From contig JACKIL010000001.1 in NCBI GenBank assembly GCA_020638525.1, forward strand, positions 248,001 through 312,000: a stretch of DNA of 64,000 nucleotides. The letters run 5' to 3'. Positions 26,276-32,972 of this stretch are shown here, one piece after another. The translations under genes and the position numbers were made by a program. The notes under the pieces are model-generated. The model was given only the letters and a program-made list of their open reading frames with translations. It did not search any database and was not told the DNA's origin. Positions within the stretch are counted from its first letter, which is position 1. Every line of letters starts with the position of its first letter. This stretch comes from Caulobacterales bacterium (GTDB lineage Bacteria > Pseudomonadota > Alphaproteobacteria > Caulobacterales > Parvularculaceae).

Positions 26276-27420
26276 CAGGCGGCCTCAGGCGCAACGGAGT
26301 CGCCGACGGCGATCGGCTCGCCATTCGGAACAATGACGTCATCGCCAACGTCGAGCCCTTCACGCACGACTGTCGTTCCATCAGGCCGCTCCTCGGCGAC
26401 GACAAGTCTTTTTTCGACGCGTCCGTCTTTTATTGTGAGGACATAAGCCCCCGTCTGATCTCGTCGGACGGCGTCGGCCGGGACTGACAACGCCTGCAAC
26501 TCATCCGTGAATATTTCGGCGCGGGCGAATTGGCCTGATTTCAGGGAATAATCCGAGTTGTCGATCGGCAAGCGCAGTTCAACCGTCCGCGCGCCGACAT
26601 CGAGCATGTCGTTCAATACCAGAATGTAGGTCTCTCGCGGTTCGGGCTGCGACTCGACATAAACAAGCGCTTTCTGATTGAGTTTCAGCGAACCCAGATG
26701 TTGCTCCGGCGCATAAACGACCGCGACGACGATGTGATTTTCCTGGATTTGCAGAACGGAGCTTTCCGTCCCGCCGCGAAATACATTGGAGAGATAGATG
26801 CCCTCATCGTTGAACCTTTTGGTGATGACGCCGCTATAAGGCGCGCGAACCATCGTATCCTCTCGCTGGCGCTCTGCTGTTTTCGCCGCCGCCGCCGCGC
26901 GTGCGACTTCGGCCGCTGCTACATCAAGGGCGGTTCTGGCGTCGTCGAGACGCGCTTGCGGCGCGTAGCCTTCGGCGCGCAGCTTTTCGGTTCTCTCGAG
27001 AACCCGTTCTGCGTTCTTGCGCCGGGCGACAGCAAGTTCCAGCGTCGCTTTCGCTTCCTCGAGCCGGCGCTCATATGTCAGGGGGCGCGTCTGAAATAGC
27101 GGATCGCCTTTCGTCACGCGATCGCCGACATTGACGAAGATCGACTCTACGACACCCTCGACGAGAGGACCGATATTGCTGGTTTGTTTTGAGCCGATCG
27201 AGCCTGTCGCAATGACCGTATTCCGGACCGTCGCCGGCTTCGGTTTGACAATCTTGACCGACTTCACAGCCGCAGCCTCTTCGACAGAGGACCTATGTTT
27301 CGAGGCAGCCGCGGAGTCCGCATCCCCGCCGGAACCACAGCCGGCAATCGCGGCGAATGCGGCGAAAAGCGCCGCAGCCTTTATCTTCCAACCGGACCCG
27401 GATCTGACATGCGCACGCAT
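26275..27420 (-). CDS. RND efflux periplasmic adaptor (membrane-fusion protein)
   Basis: 381 residues with a lipobox (A-I-A-G-C at ~28) after a hydrophobic leader, so probably an inner-membrane-anchored lipoprotein. The lipoyl/hairpin order is visible: VRNTVIATGSIGSKQTSNIGPLVEGVVESIFVNVGDRVTKGDPLF, a coiled hairpin (~110-165), then TMVRAPYSGVITKRFNDEGIYL and beta-barrel/MP domains ending DDVIVPNGEPIAVGDSV. First gene of the efflux operon; its upstream DNA carries a clear operator shared with divergent marR. Confidence 0.92.
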   Translation of the reverse strand: MRAHVRSGSGWKIKAAALFAAFAAIAGCGSGGDADSAAASKHRSSVEEAAAVKSVKIVKPKPATVRNTVIATGSIGSKQTSNIGPLVEGVVESIFVNVGDRVTKGDPLFQTRPLTYERRLEEAKATLELAVARRKNAERVLERTEKLRAEGYAPQARLDDARTALDVAAAEVARAAAAAKTAERQREDTMVRAPYSGVITKRFNDEGIYLSNVFRGGTESSVLQIQENHIVVAVVYAPEQHLGSLKLNQKALVYVESQPEPRETYILVLNDMLDVGARTVELRLPIDNSDYSLKSGQFARAEIFTDELQALSVPADAVRRDQTGAYVLTIKDGRVEKRLVVAEERPDGTTVVREGLDVGDDVIVPNGEPIAVGDSVAPEAA

Positions 27421-27451
27421 TCGCCGACGCTCTCACCACTGACAAAAACGC

Positions 27452-27478
27452 TATACTAAGACTTAATAACTTAGTATA
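27452..27478. promoter_or_regulatory. MarR-type operator between marR and the efflux operon
   Basis: TATACTAAG (27452-27460), 9-bp spacer, CTTAGTATA (27470-27478): perfect 9-bp inverted arms in an AT-rich stretch between divergent genes. TATACT and TATATT inside it resemble -10 boxes. This layout is typical for a MarR repressor controlling both directions; binding by the neighbouring MarR is inferred. Confidence 0.75.
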
Positions 27479-27515
27479 TATTAACGTTGGCAAGCGCAAC
27501 AGGCGGGTGCGGGCG

Positions 27516-28037
27516 ATGAAGAAGATGGACGACCGGATCGAGCACAATCCCGGCTACCTGATTAACGACGTGGCGAGGCTGCTCCGGCGGGAATTTGATC
27601 GCCGGGTCAAACACATAGGTCTGACCCGCGCGCAATGGTTCGTGCTCGCTCACCTTTACCGCAATGACGGACGGACCCAACGGGCGCTCGCGGACGAGCT
27701 CGATATCGAGGCGGCGCCGCTCGGCCGGCTTGTCGACCGCCTCGAAGAAAGCGGCTGGGTTCGCCGCGCCCCTGCGCCCGGCGACCGCCGCGCCAATCTG
27801 ATTTATCTCACGGATAAGATCCTTCCCGTGATTGAGGACATGCGGGCGGCGGCGAACAATCTTTACAAGGACGCTTTCAAGGGTCTTTCCGTCGCGCGCG
27901 TCGAGGACTTTATTGAGGCTCTGACGATTGCAAAGTCCAACCTTGTCGAACTCGGCGCGGCGCCTGTCGCAGGTTCTTCCGACGACATCGATTCCCTGCA
28001 CCGCGTCCAACGCAAAGCCGCCAGGAGCAAGGGATGA
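27516..28037 (+). CDS. MarR-family transcriptional regulator
   Basis: 173 residues from ATG 27516 (GTG 27507 and ATG 27525 are alternatives). The winged helix is textbook MarR: RREFDRRVKHIGLTRAQWFVLAHLYRNDGRTQRALADELDIEAAPLGRLVDRLEESGWVRRAPAPGDRRANLIYLT. It probably represses the divergent efflux operon and its own operon through the 27452-27478 palindrome, being released by a substrate of the pump. The stop overlaps the next start by 4 nt. Confidence 0.92.
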   Translation: MKKMDDRIEHNPGYLINDVARLLRREFDRRVKHIGLTRAQWFVLAHLYRNDGRTQRALADELDIEAAPLGRLVDRLEESGWVRRAPAPGDRRANLIYLTDKILPVIEDMRAAANNLYKDAFKGLSVARVEDFIEALTIAKSNLVELGAAPVAGSSDDIDSLHRVQRKAARSKG

Positions 28038-28543
28038 AGGCGAACTGCGAGCAAGCTCGAATGTCGCCGCAAGATTCCAGCGACGCGCCGCCCTGGGCGG
28101 ACATAATGAAATCATTCTTCCCCAAAAGCCACCAATTGTTCGCGGCTCTGAATATGGAGCCGAGCAAGATCGCAGCCGACGAGGTTTGCGTAATCGCGAC
28201 GATACCGGCCTTTTTCTCGTGCGAGGGGGAGGGCGGCTATGCGCACCCCGGCGCTTACACGATCATCCTCGACACAGTGTTCGGCTTTGCGGTCTTCGCC
28301 AAAATTCAAGAACCGCGAGCGATAGCCACCATCAATCTGAAAACGGATTATCTTCGACCGATTGAAATCGGCGCCAAAGTCATTTGCAGCGCCGAGTGTT
28401 TCGCGATCAACGGCAATATTGCAAGAACACGCGGCGAAATCGTCGATTATGACGGAAGACCGCTTGCAAGCGCCGTCGGCGCTTTCATGATCGGCAGCGG
28501 CGGGCCGGATTTCGCCCGGCTTGCGGAAGGGCCTCAGGCATGA
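28034..28543 (+). CDS. PaaI-type hotdog thioesterase 1
   Basis: 169 residues. The core (GYAHPGAYTIILDTVFGFAVFAKI...AIATINLKTDYLRPIEIGAKVICSAECFAINGNIARTRGEIVDYDGRPLASAVGAFMI) fits the PaaI hotdog fold: the helix bearing H-P-G-A...D and the strand with T-I-N-L-K-T-D-Y-L-R-P. Usual substrates are acyl- or aryl-CoA esters. It is translationally coupled to marR before it and the second thioesterase after it, suggesting that the efflux/MarR unit responds to CoA-linked aromatic or fatty compounds. Confidence 0.82.
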   Translation: MKANCEQARMSPQDSSDAPPWADIMKSFFPKSHQLFAALNMEPSKIAADEVCVIATIPAFFSCEGEGGYAHPGAYTIILDTVFGFAVFAKIQEPRAIATINLKTDYLRPIEIGAKVICSAECFAINGNIARTRGEIVDYDGRPLASAVGAFMIGSGGPDFARLAEGPQA

Positions 28544-28926
28544 CGGGGTTGATCGACTCGCCGCTCGGTCATTGGCTCTCTTTTGAAGCCATCGAAACCG
28601 GAGACGGGCGCCTATATTCGATGACGCCGGGAGACGCCCATGTCGGCAATCCGCTGATCAAGGCGCTCCATGGCGGGATTGTCTCGACATTTCTGGAGCT
28701 CGCCGCGCTGCATGAATTGAAGCGCGCCCTTGGCTCCGAGGCAAACAGCAGCGCAATCAACATCAATGTCGACTACCTGAAGTCGGTCAAACTCTCACCG
28801 CTGTTCGCCAAGGCGCGCATCGCCAAAGTCGGCCGCCGGCTTGTCTTTATCGACTGCGCCGCGTGGCAGGACGATGAGAACTCGCCGGCAGCAAAAGCCG
28901 CCTGCAGCTTCGCAATCTCAAAATAG
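28540..28926 (+). CDS. PaaI-type hotdog thioesterase 2
   Basis: 128 residues, again a single hotdog domain: NPLIKALHGGIVSTFLELAALHELKR (the H-G-G-x-x-x-T/S-F-x-E catalytic helix) then SSAININVDYLKSV. It shares the fold, not close identity, with its upstream neighbour; hotdog proteins work as dimers, so the pair might form a heteromer. The ATG overlaps the previous stop. A terminator hairpin follows 34 bp downstream. Confidence 0.82.
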   Translation: MTGLIDSPLGHWLSFEAIETGDGRLYSMTPGDAHVGNPLIKALHGGIVSTFLELAALHELKRALGSEANSSAININVDYLKSVKLSPLFAKARIAKVGRRLVFIDCAAWQDDENSPAAKAACSFAISK

Positions 28927-28945
28927 CGCGAAAAACCTCCCGTTT

Positions 28946-29290
28946 TTAGCGCTTGACTTGCCTCCCGGCCTCGGCCGGGAGGCTCTTTACGTGAAGCGTG
29001 TGATTGTCGGCCCGAAGCGAGAGCCAGAAAGGCGCGCCGGCCGGCAGCAATGCGGGAATGAGCAGGAACATTGGTAAACTAGGGGAGCGCGTACCTAACC
29101 GTCGCCTGTTCATGATCGGCGAGCTGGACCCAAAATCGCTCGTGTCATGCCAGAGGCAGACCATGCCGAGCACCGGGACAAAAGGGCGCGTTGCGATGAG
29201 CACGCCGAAGGCGGGACTGCGCGTAGCAATCTCCGAATCTGTGACGATGAGGATCGCGGAAATCCCCGCTTTCAGAACAAGATAGCGCAT
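28946..29290 (-). pseudogene. Truncated DUF3147-like membrane protein
   Basis: The frame from ATG 29290 begins MRYLVLKAGISAILIV and goes on with FGVLIATRPFVPVLGMVCLWHDT, then later SLPMFLLIPALLPAGAPFWLSL; this pattern matches my memory of short multi-helix DUF3147 proteins. The linker between these parts is atypical (compensating frameshifts are possible). After FWLSL the sequence turns into non-hydrophobic residues and runs through the terminator hairpin at 28961-28982, so the last helix is lost. The remnant marks the right edge of the efflux cargo. Family assignment from memory only. Confidence 0.45.
28961..28987 (+). terminator. Terminator of the marR-thioesterase operon
   Basis: CCTCCCGGCC (28961-28970), TC, GGCCGGGAGG (28973-28982), followed by CTCTTT. 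The ten-base arms are perfect; the innermost pairs probably open to form the loop. Confidence 0.7.
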
Positions 29291-29912
29291 TGTCGCGTCC
29301 CCAATTGAGGCCGGCGGCGCGTCGGTCGTGGCGGCAAGCATCCTGCGGCGTACCGGATTCGGCCAGATCCACGATCCGCCGCCGTCTTTTTCGGCGCTGA
29401 TAATCGAACAGGCGCGCGTCACCACCGCTGTCGCGCCGAATGAAGCCACTATTGCTTCATGATCATGGTCTTCGTCCTACGCACGCCGCGCATCGACCGC
29501 CCAGGGTGTTCCGCAAAGTCAGCACTGCCGCTCGGCGGCTGGAAGCGTTGGCGTCGTTAGAATGGGTGCTGGAGCCGGCGCATCCGAACGGCGATCGCGT
29601 TTTTCGTGCGGGTCCGCGGCCGCCAAATGTCTCCCCCGTCCGCGCGTCACGCCCATCGCGGCCTCGATTGGCCTGATCTAGGCGGAGGGCGGCTTCGCCT
29701 CGACGCCTCGGACGCAACGGCGGCGCCCGAATTTTCTTCCCCTGGCGGCCCAGGAAAAGAAGGGCCGCCATTCCTCGCGAGACAAGAAACTTCGCCGCCT
29801 GCCGTCCTCCGCGTGCGCTCCGGGTCGTTCCGACTGCGTCGGCGTTCGCCTCCGCCTTGCCGATCGCCATCGAGGCCGCGATGGGCGGCCCGGACAAAGA
29901 ATGGAGACGAAA
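29291..29912 (+). promoter_or_regulatory. Gene-free stretch with long conserved leader, copy 2 (before DUF736)
   Basis: 29291-29730 holds nothing I recognise. 29734-29748 (TTCTTCCCCTGGCGG), 29762-29789 (28 bp identical to 19991-20018, with CTCGCGAG) and 29803-29823 repeat the leader of the DUF2493 gene in the same order. GGAGA at 29903-29907 then serves ATG 29913. Confidence 0.55.
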
Positions 29913-30230
29913 ATGGCTACGATCGGGACCTTCACCAAGAACGGCGACGGCTTCACGGGATCCGTTTCAACCCTGACGCTCGACGCGAATGTGCAAGTCA
30001 AGCCGGCCGAGAAGACGAGCGAGAAAGCGCCCGACTTCCGCATCTTCGCCGGCCGCGCCGAGATCGGCGCCGCCTGGCGCAAAACTTCGAACGAGAACCG
30101 CAGCTACCTCTCAGTCCGCCTCGACGATCCCTCGCTCGCGGCGCCGATCCTCGCCAATCTCTGCGAGATGGAGAACGGCGAATACGACCTCATCTGGTCG
30201 CGCCCGAACCGCCGCCGCAACGGCGAGTAA
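29913..30230 (+). CDS. DUF736 family protein (copy 1)
   Basis: 105 residues from ATG 29913 (GGAGA 5 nt upstream; ATG 29901 overlaps that site). The sequence ATIGTFTKNGDGFTGSVSTLTL...EKAPDFRIFAGRAEIGAAWRKTS...YLSVRLDDPSLAAPI is a full DUF736 domain, small beta-rich proteins found almost only on alphaproteobacterial plasmids and ICEs. Function not established. A second, divergent copy lies next to the integrase at 58.3 kb. Ends before a strong terminator. Confidence 0.9.
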   Translation: MATIGTFTKNGDGFTGSVSTLTLDANVQVKPAEKTSEKAPDFRIFAGRAEIGAAWRKTSNENRSYLSVRLDDPSLAAPILANLCEMENGEYDLIWSRPNRRRNGE

Positions 30231-30245
30231 TCGCCTCGGCCGAAG

Positions 30246-30273
30246 CGCCCCGCGGGATACCGCGGGGCGTTTT
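30246..30273 (+). terminator. Rho-independent terminator after DUF736
   Basis: CGCCCCGCGG (30246-30255), loop GATA, CCGCGGGGCG (30260-30269), then TTTT. Ten perfect base pairs plus a T-run, 16 bp after the stop. Confidence 0.8.
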
Positions 30274-30433
30274 CGCATGCTTTCCAACGCCGCCCCACGG
30301 GGGCGCCGACCGTACGCCATGATCGCGCCGCGCGTGCGGCGCGACGACCCGCGGAATCATGAAGCTGGATGGTTACCGGCACGGTTGCTGCATGGCGCCG
30401 GGGAGGGAAGCCATTTGTAGCCGGGGGAGCTCA

Positions 30434-30931
30434 ATGGGGTGCATTCTCAATCGCTGTACGGATCAGGTCGCGGGCGATCTTCTCGTCATCGCGTATTATG
30501 CGACCTTTGTTCTTGTCGCCGTCGGGCTTTCCTATCTGGCGCAATCACGATCGATCCGCACGGCGGCGAGCCTCATCGGCATCGCCTGGGCGTTCGGTCT
30601 TTTCGCCTTCTTCTATCTGAATGGACCAAGTTATTTTCTCGTGGCGGTCATGCTCGACACGATCCTCGCCTATCATTTCTGGCGCATGGCGAAGGCCCAA
30701 CTGTTCGCGGCGCCGCTCTGCCTTATTTTCCTCTTCGAGATCGCGTTCGTCACCTTCACGCAGGCGGTCGGTTTCTCGACCTTCTGGACCATGTTCGTCC
30801 TGAACCGCCTCTTTGAGCTGACGCTGCTATACCTGATCGGCTGCTCATTCTTCCGCATTCGCATCATGCGCCTGCAGAAGAAATTAAAGGAGCCTATCAC
30901 CGACTGGCGCGTCAGGTTCGTCGTCGGGTAG
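30434..30931 (+). CDS. Hypothetical four-helix membrane protein
   Basis: 165 residues from ATG 30434, preceded by GGGGGAG in good position. About four hydrophobic segments: DLLVIAYYATFVLVAVGLSYLA, AASLIGIAWAFGLFAFFYL/FLVAVMLDTILAYHF, FAAPLCLIFLFEIAFVTFT and FWTMFVLNRLFELTLLYLIG, ending in a basic tail (RIRIMRLQKKLKEP). No family recognised. The size and topology would fit a small phage- or ICE-type membrane protein (for example holin-like or entry-exclusion-like), but this is only a topology argument. Confidence 0.55.
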   Translation: MGCILNRCTDQVAGDLLVIAYYATFVLVAVGLSYLAQSRSIRTAASLIGIAWAFGLFAFFYLNGPSYFLVAVMLDTILAYHFWRMAKAQLFAAPLCLIFLFEIAFVTFTQAVGFSTFWTMFVLNRLFELTLLYLIGCSFFRIRIMRLQKKLKEPITDWRVRFVVG

Positions 30932-31136
30932 CCGGGAAAGGCCGCGCGCGTCATTGCGGCTAAAAGCTGCTGGCCGTGCAAAAAGCGCGGCAAAGCTTTC
31001 TTGCTTCCGATCGCCGCCGCCGCAGGAAACGCCGTCTTGAGCGGCGTTCAGACCCGGCCAATTTCGAAGGTACTTTGCGACCATCGACTATGGCCGGGGC
31101 AGTCTTGGTCCGGCTTTTTCTCAGGCGATGCGCCCG

Positions 31137-31433
31137 TCAATGGAATTTCGTTTCTTCCCGGGCGAGTTCATCGGCGAGCAGGCGCAAAATCGCCAGCAGT
31201 CGCGAATTCACGGTCACTTTTCTGCCAGTCGACAAGGTCACGGTGACGGTTCCGTCCGCCGCCGATCCGGACAATTGCTGGCGCCACACGGCGCCATCGA
31301 AAAGATCAAGTTTCATAAGCTCGCCATCGCCGTCGTGCAGCGCGGCTAAGTTAATAAACTCTGAATAATCTCGTGTCACGTCCACTCCCGTGTGCGCGAT
31401 ACCCCTGAGCAACTCATTGGCCTGCGGCCTCAT
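31137..31433 (-). CDS. Hypothetical small protein downstream of an XRE regulator
   Basis: 98 residues from ATG 31433, overlapping the regulator's 3' end by 20 nt, hence probably co-translated. Sequence features: DVTRDYSEFINLAALHDGDGELMKLDLFDG, then a beta-like DGTVTVTLSTGRKVTVNSRLLAILRLLADELA. No family recognised; the overlap suggests that it works with the XRE protein. Confidence 0.5.
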   Translation of the reverse strand: MRPQANELLRGIAHTGVDVTRDYSEFINLAALHDGDGELMKLDLFDGAVWRQQLSGSAADGTVTVTLSTGRKVTVNSRLLAILRLLADELAREETKFH

Positions 31434-31770
31434 AAAGAAGGCCAAGTGCGGCGGCGTGTTTGAACCCTTGCGGAAAACGCTGGCGATATTTGGCGGCCAA
31501 TTCCAAAAGCGCCAACGAGGCCTCGTCGCGTACCCCGCCTTCGATCACCGCGAGGTTTTCGTCGAGGAAGAGATAGGCAAGAAAGAGCGCCTGTACCGAA
31601 ATATGCCGCCGGTCGGCGAGACGCTCGAGCGCCTTGACCGGAATCGGCCGCACGCCTGCTTCCATGCGCGAATAGACTGGCTGGCTGATGAACAAAAGCT
31701 CGGCCATTTCGGTCTGGGTGAGATGAAGATCAGACCGCAACACGCGCAACAGCGAGCCGAATTCGAGCAC
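31414..31770 (-). CDS. XRE-family helix-turn-helix regulator
   Basis: 118 residues with GTG start. The N-terminal HTH_3 domain is LLRVLRSDLHLTQTEMAELLFISQPVYSRMEAGVRPIPVKALERLADRRHI, with the T-Q-x-E-(M/L)-A...S...S-x-x-E-x-G pattern. The C-terminal ~55 residues are helical. It is divergent from the HTH-TraF-relaxase genes, with a perfect 39-bp palindrome between, so it is the likely repressor of that transfer operon and of itself. Could be the element's transfer switch. Confidence 0.8.
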   Translation of the reverse strand: MLEFGSLLRVLRSDLHLTQTEMAELLFISQPVYSRMEAGVRPIPVKALERLADRRHISVQALFLAYLFLDENLAVIEGGVRDEASLALLELAAKYRQRFPQGFKHAAALGLLYEAAGQ

Positions 31771-31872
31771 GGAAAAACACTCCGGACTGCGCCCAGATAC
31801 TGCGCCTCATGTCGGAAAGTGGCAAGACATCATATGAAATAATCCGCACCCCAATAACGCGAATTTCGCAGT

Positions 31873-31911
31873 TTATTCTGCCGGCGAATAACTTATTCGC
31901 CGGCAGAATAA
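31873..31911. promoter_or_regulatory. Perfect 39-bp palindrome in the divergent transfer promoter region
   Basis: TTATTCTGCCGGCGAATAA (31873-31891), C, then its exact reverse complement (31893-31911). It sits 102 bp from the XRE start and 110 bp from the HTH gene start. A smaller GCGAATTTCGC palindrome lies at about 31859-31869. Probably an operator; a cruciform or transcript hairpin is also possible. Confidence 0.7.
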
Positions 31912-32021
31912 GACCCCTCGAAAAAAGAATAGCGCCCCCGAATTTAGAATAGGGAGGAGTTCCTCAATTGCGTCCATGCGCGTCAAAATCCTTTGCGATG
32001 GCGCAATGGAGGTCGCGATCA

Positions 32022-32309
32022 ATGGCGAGGAACAATAACTCAAAACGCGAGCGGTCAAAGCCCAATGGGGCGCAGAAATCCGTCAAGGCGCGGACGAAGA
32101 CGCGGACCGGTAAAAGCCCCTTTTTGAGCATCGATGAGGCCGCGCTCTATCTCCGCGTCAGCGCCCGCGCGCTGGAGCATTTCAGGGGCGAGGGCGGCGG
32201 GCCCGCCTACCGGAAACATGGCGGGTCGATCGTCTATCATATCCATGATCTCGACAGCTGGTCGTCGCTTCGCCGCTTTTCCTCGACCTCGAAAAAGGCC
32301 GACCAATGA
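32022..32309 (+). CDS. Helix-turn-helix DNA-binding protein (MerR/excisionase-type HTH)
   Basis: 95 residues from ATG 32022, with GGAGG 9 nt upstream (a TTG at 31968 would give a longer form). A very basic N-terminus (RNNNSKRERSKPNGAQKSVKARTKTRTGKS) precedes an HTH_17-like unit: PFLSIDEAALYLRVSARALEHFRGEGGGPAYRKHGGSIVYHIHDLDSW. Its stop overlaps the TraF start by 4 nt. Genes of this type commonly precede traF in alphaproteobacterial ICEs; a role as transfer-operon regulator or relaxosome accessory is inferred. Confidence 0.75.
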   Translation: MARNNNSKRERSKPNGAQKSVKARTKTRTGKSPFLSIDEAALYLRVSARALEHFRGEGGGPAYRKHGGSIVYHIHDLDSWSSLRRFSSTSKKADQ

Positions 32310-32815
32310 GAAGCGGTCCTACGAAAATCATCGCGGTTTCCGGCGCGGCTATTGCGGCGAGTTCGATCGCGAGTCTCGTCAATTTCGCGCCATTGTTCGT
32401 CTGGAACGCCTCGGCGAGCGCTCCCATCGGTCTCTATCGGATTGAGCGGCATGATCGTCTCGAGGCCGGGGACTTCGTACTCGTCAGGCCCGATGATAAG
32501 CTCGGGAAATTGATCGCCGAGCGCGGCTATTTGCCGGAAAATATCCCGCTCGTGAAGCGCGTCGCGGCGGTTCCTGGCGACGAAATTTGCCGCGATAATA
32601 CAGCCATATTCATCGATGAAATTCGCGTCGCAGATGCACAAATCCGAGATTCCTTCGGCCGGAAACTGCCCGCCTGGAGCGGCTGTTTCACGCTCCAACC
32701 AGGTGAGATTTTCCTCCTCAACGATCCCGAAAAATCGCTCGACGGACGATATTTCGGAGCGACGAAGTTTGACGACGTGATTGGCGCCGCGCAACCTGTC
32801 TGGGTGCGGAGCTGA
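32306..32815 (+). CDS. traF: S26-family signal peptidase TraF (conjugation)
   Basis: 169 residues. One N-terminal membrane segment, then the S26 catalytic serine in S38-A-P-x-G-x-Y and catalytic lysine K84 in P-L-V-K-R-V-A-A-V-P-G-D, plus the end motif S-L-D-G-R-Y-F-G. TraF of RP4-like systems matures and cyclises the TrbC pilin in the inner membrane, and a TrbC gene is present at 49.9 kb. Translationally coupled to the HTH gene upstream; the relaxase gene follows. Confidence 0.88.
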   Translation: MRSGPTKIIAVSGAAIAASSIASLVNFAPLFVWNASASAPIGLYRIERHDRLEAGDFVLVRPDDKLGKLIAERGYLPENIPLVKRVAAVPGDEICRDNTAIFIDEIRVADAQIRDSFGRKLPAWSGCFTLQPGEIFLLNDPEKSLDGRYFGATKFDDVIGAAQPVWVRS

Positions 32816-32972
32816 TGGCGATGATTGACGCGATGAAGGAGCGGATAGGGAGTAGGCGGAGCATAGCAAGATTAAAGCTTTGGCGCCACTGGGCGCGCAA
32901 AGCCAGTCTGCACGTCGATTCAAGTGGAGTCATTGGCGAATTCAGCAGCGCCAAATGGCGCCATGTCGTTTT

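Noticed and set aside
31390..31842. 150-codon plus-strand frame opposite the XRE regulator
   Set aside because: It is antisense to a clear XRE helix-turn-helix gene and has no recognisable domain.
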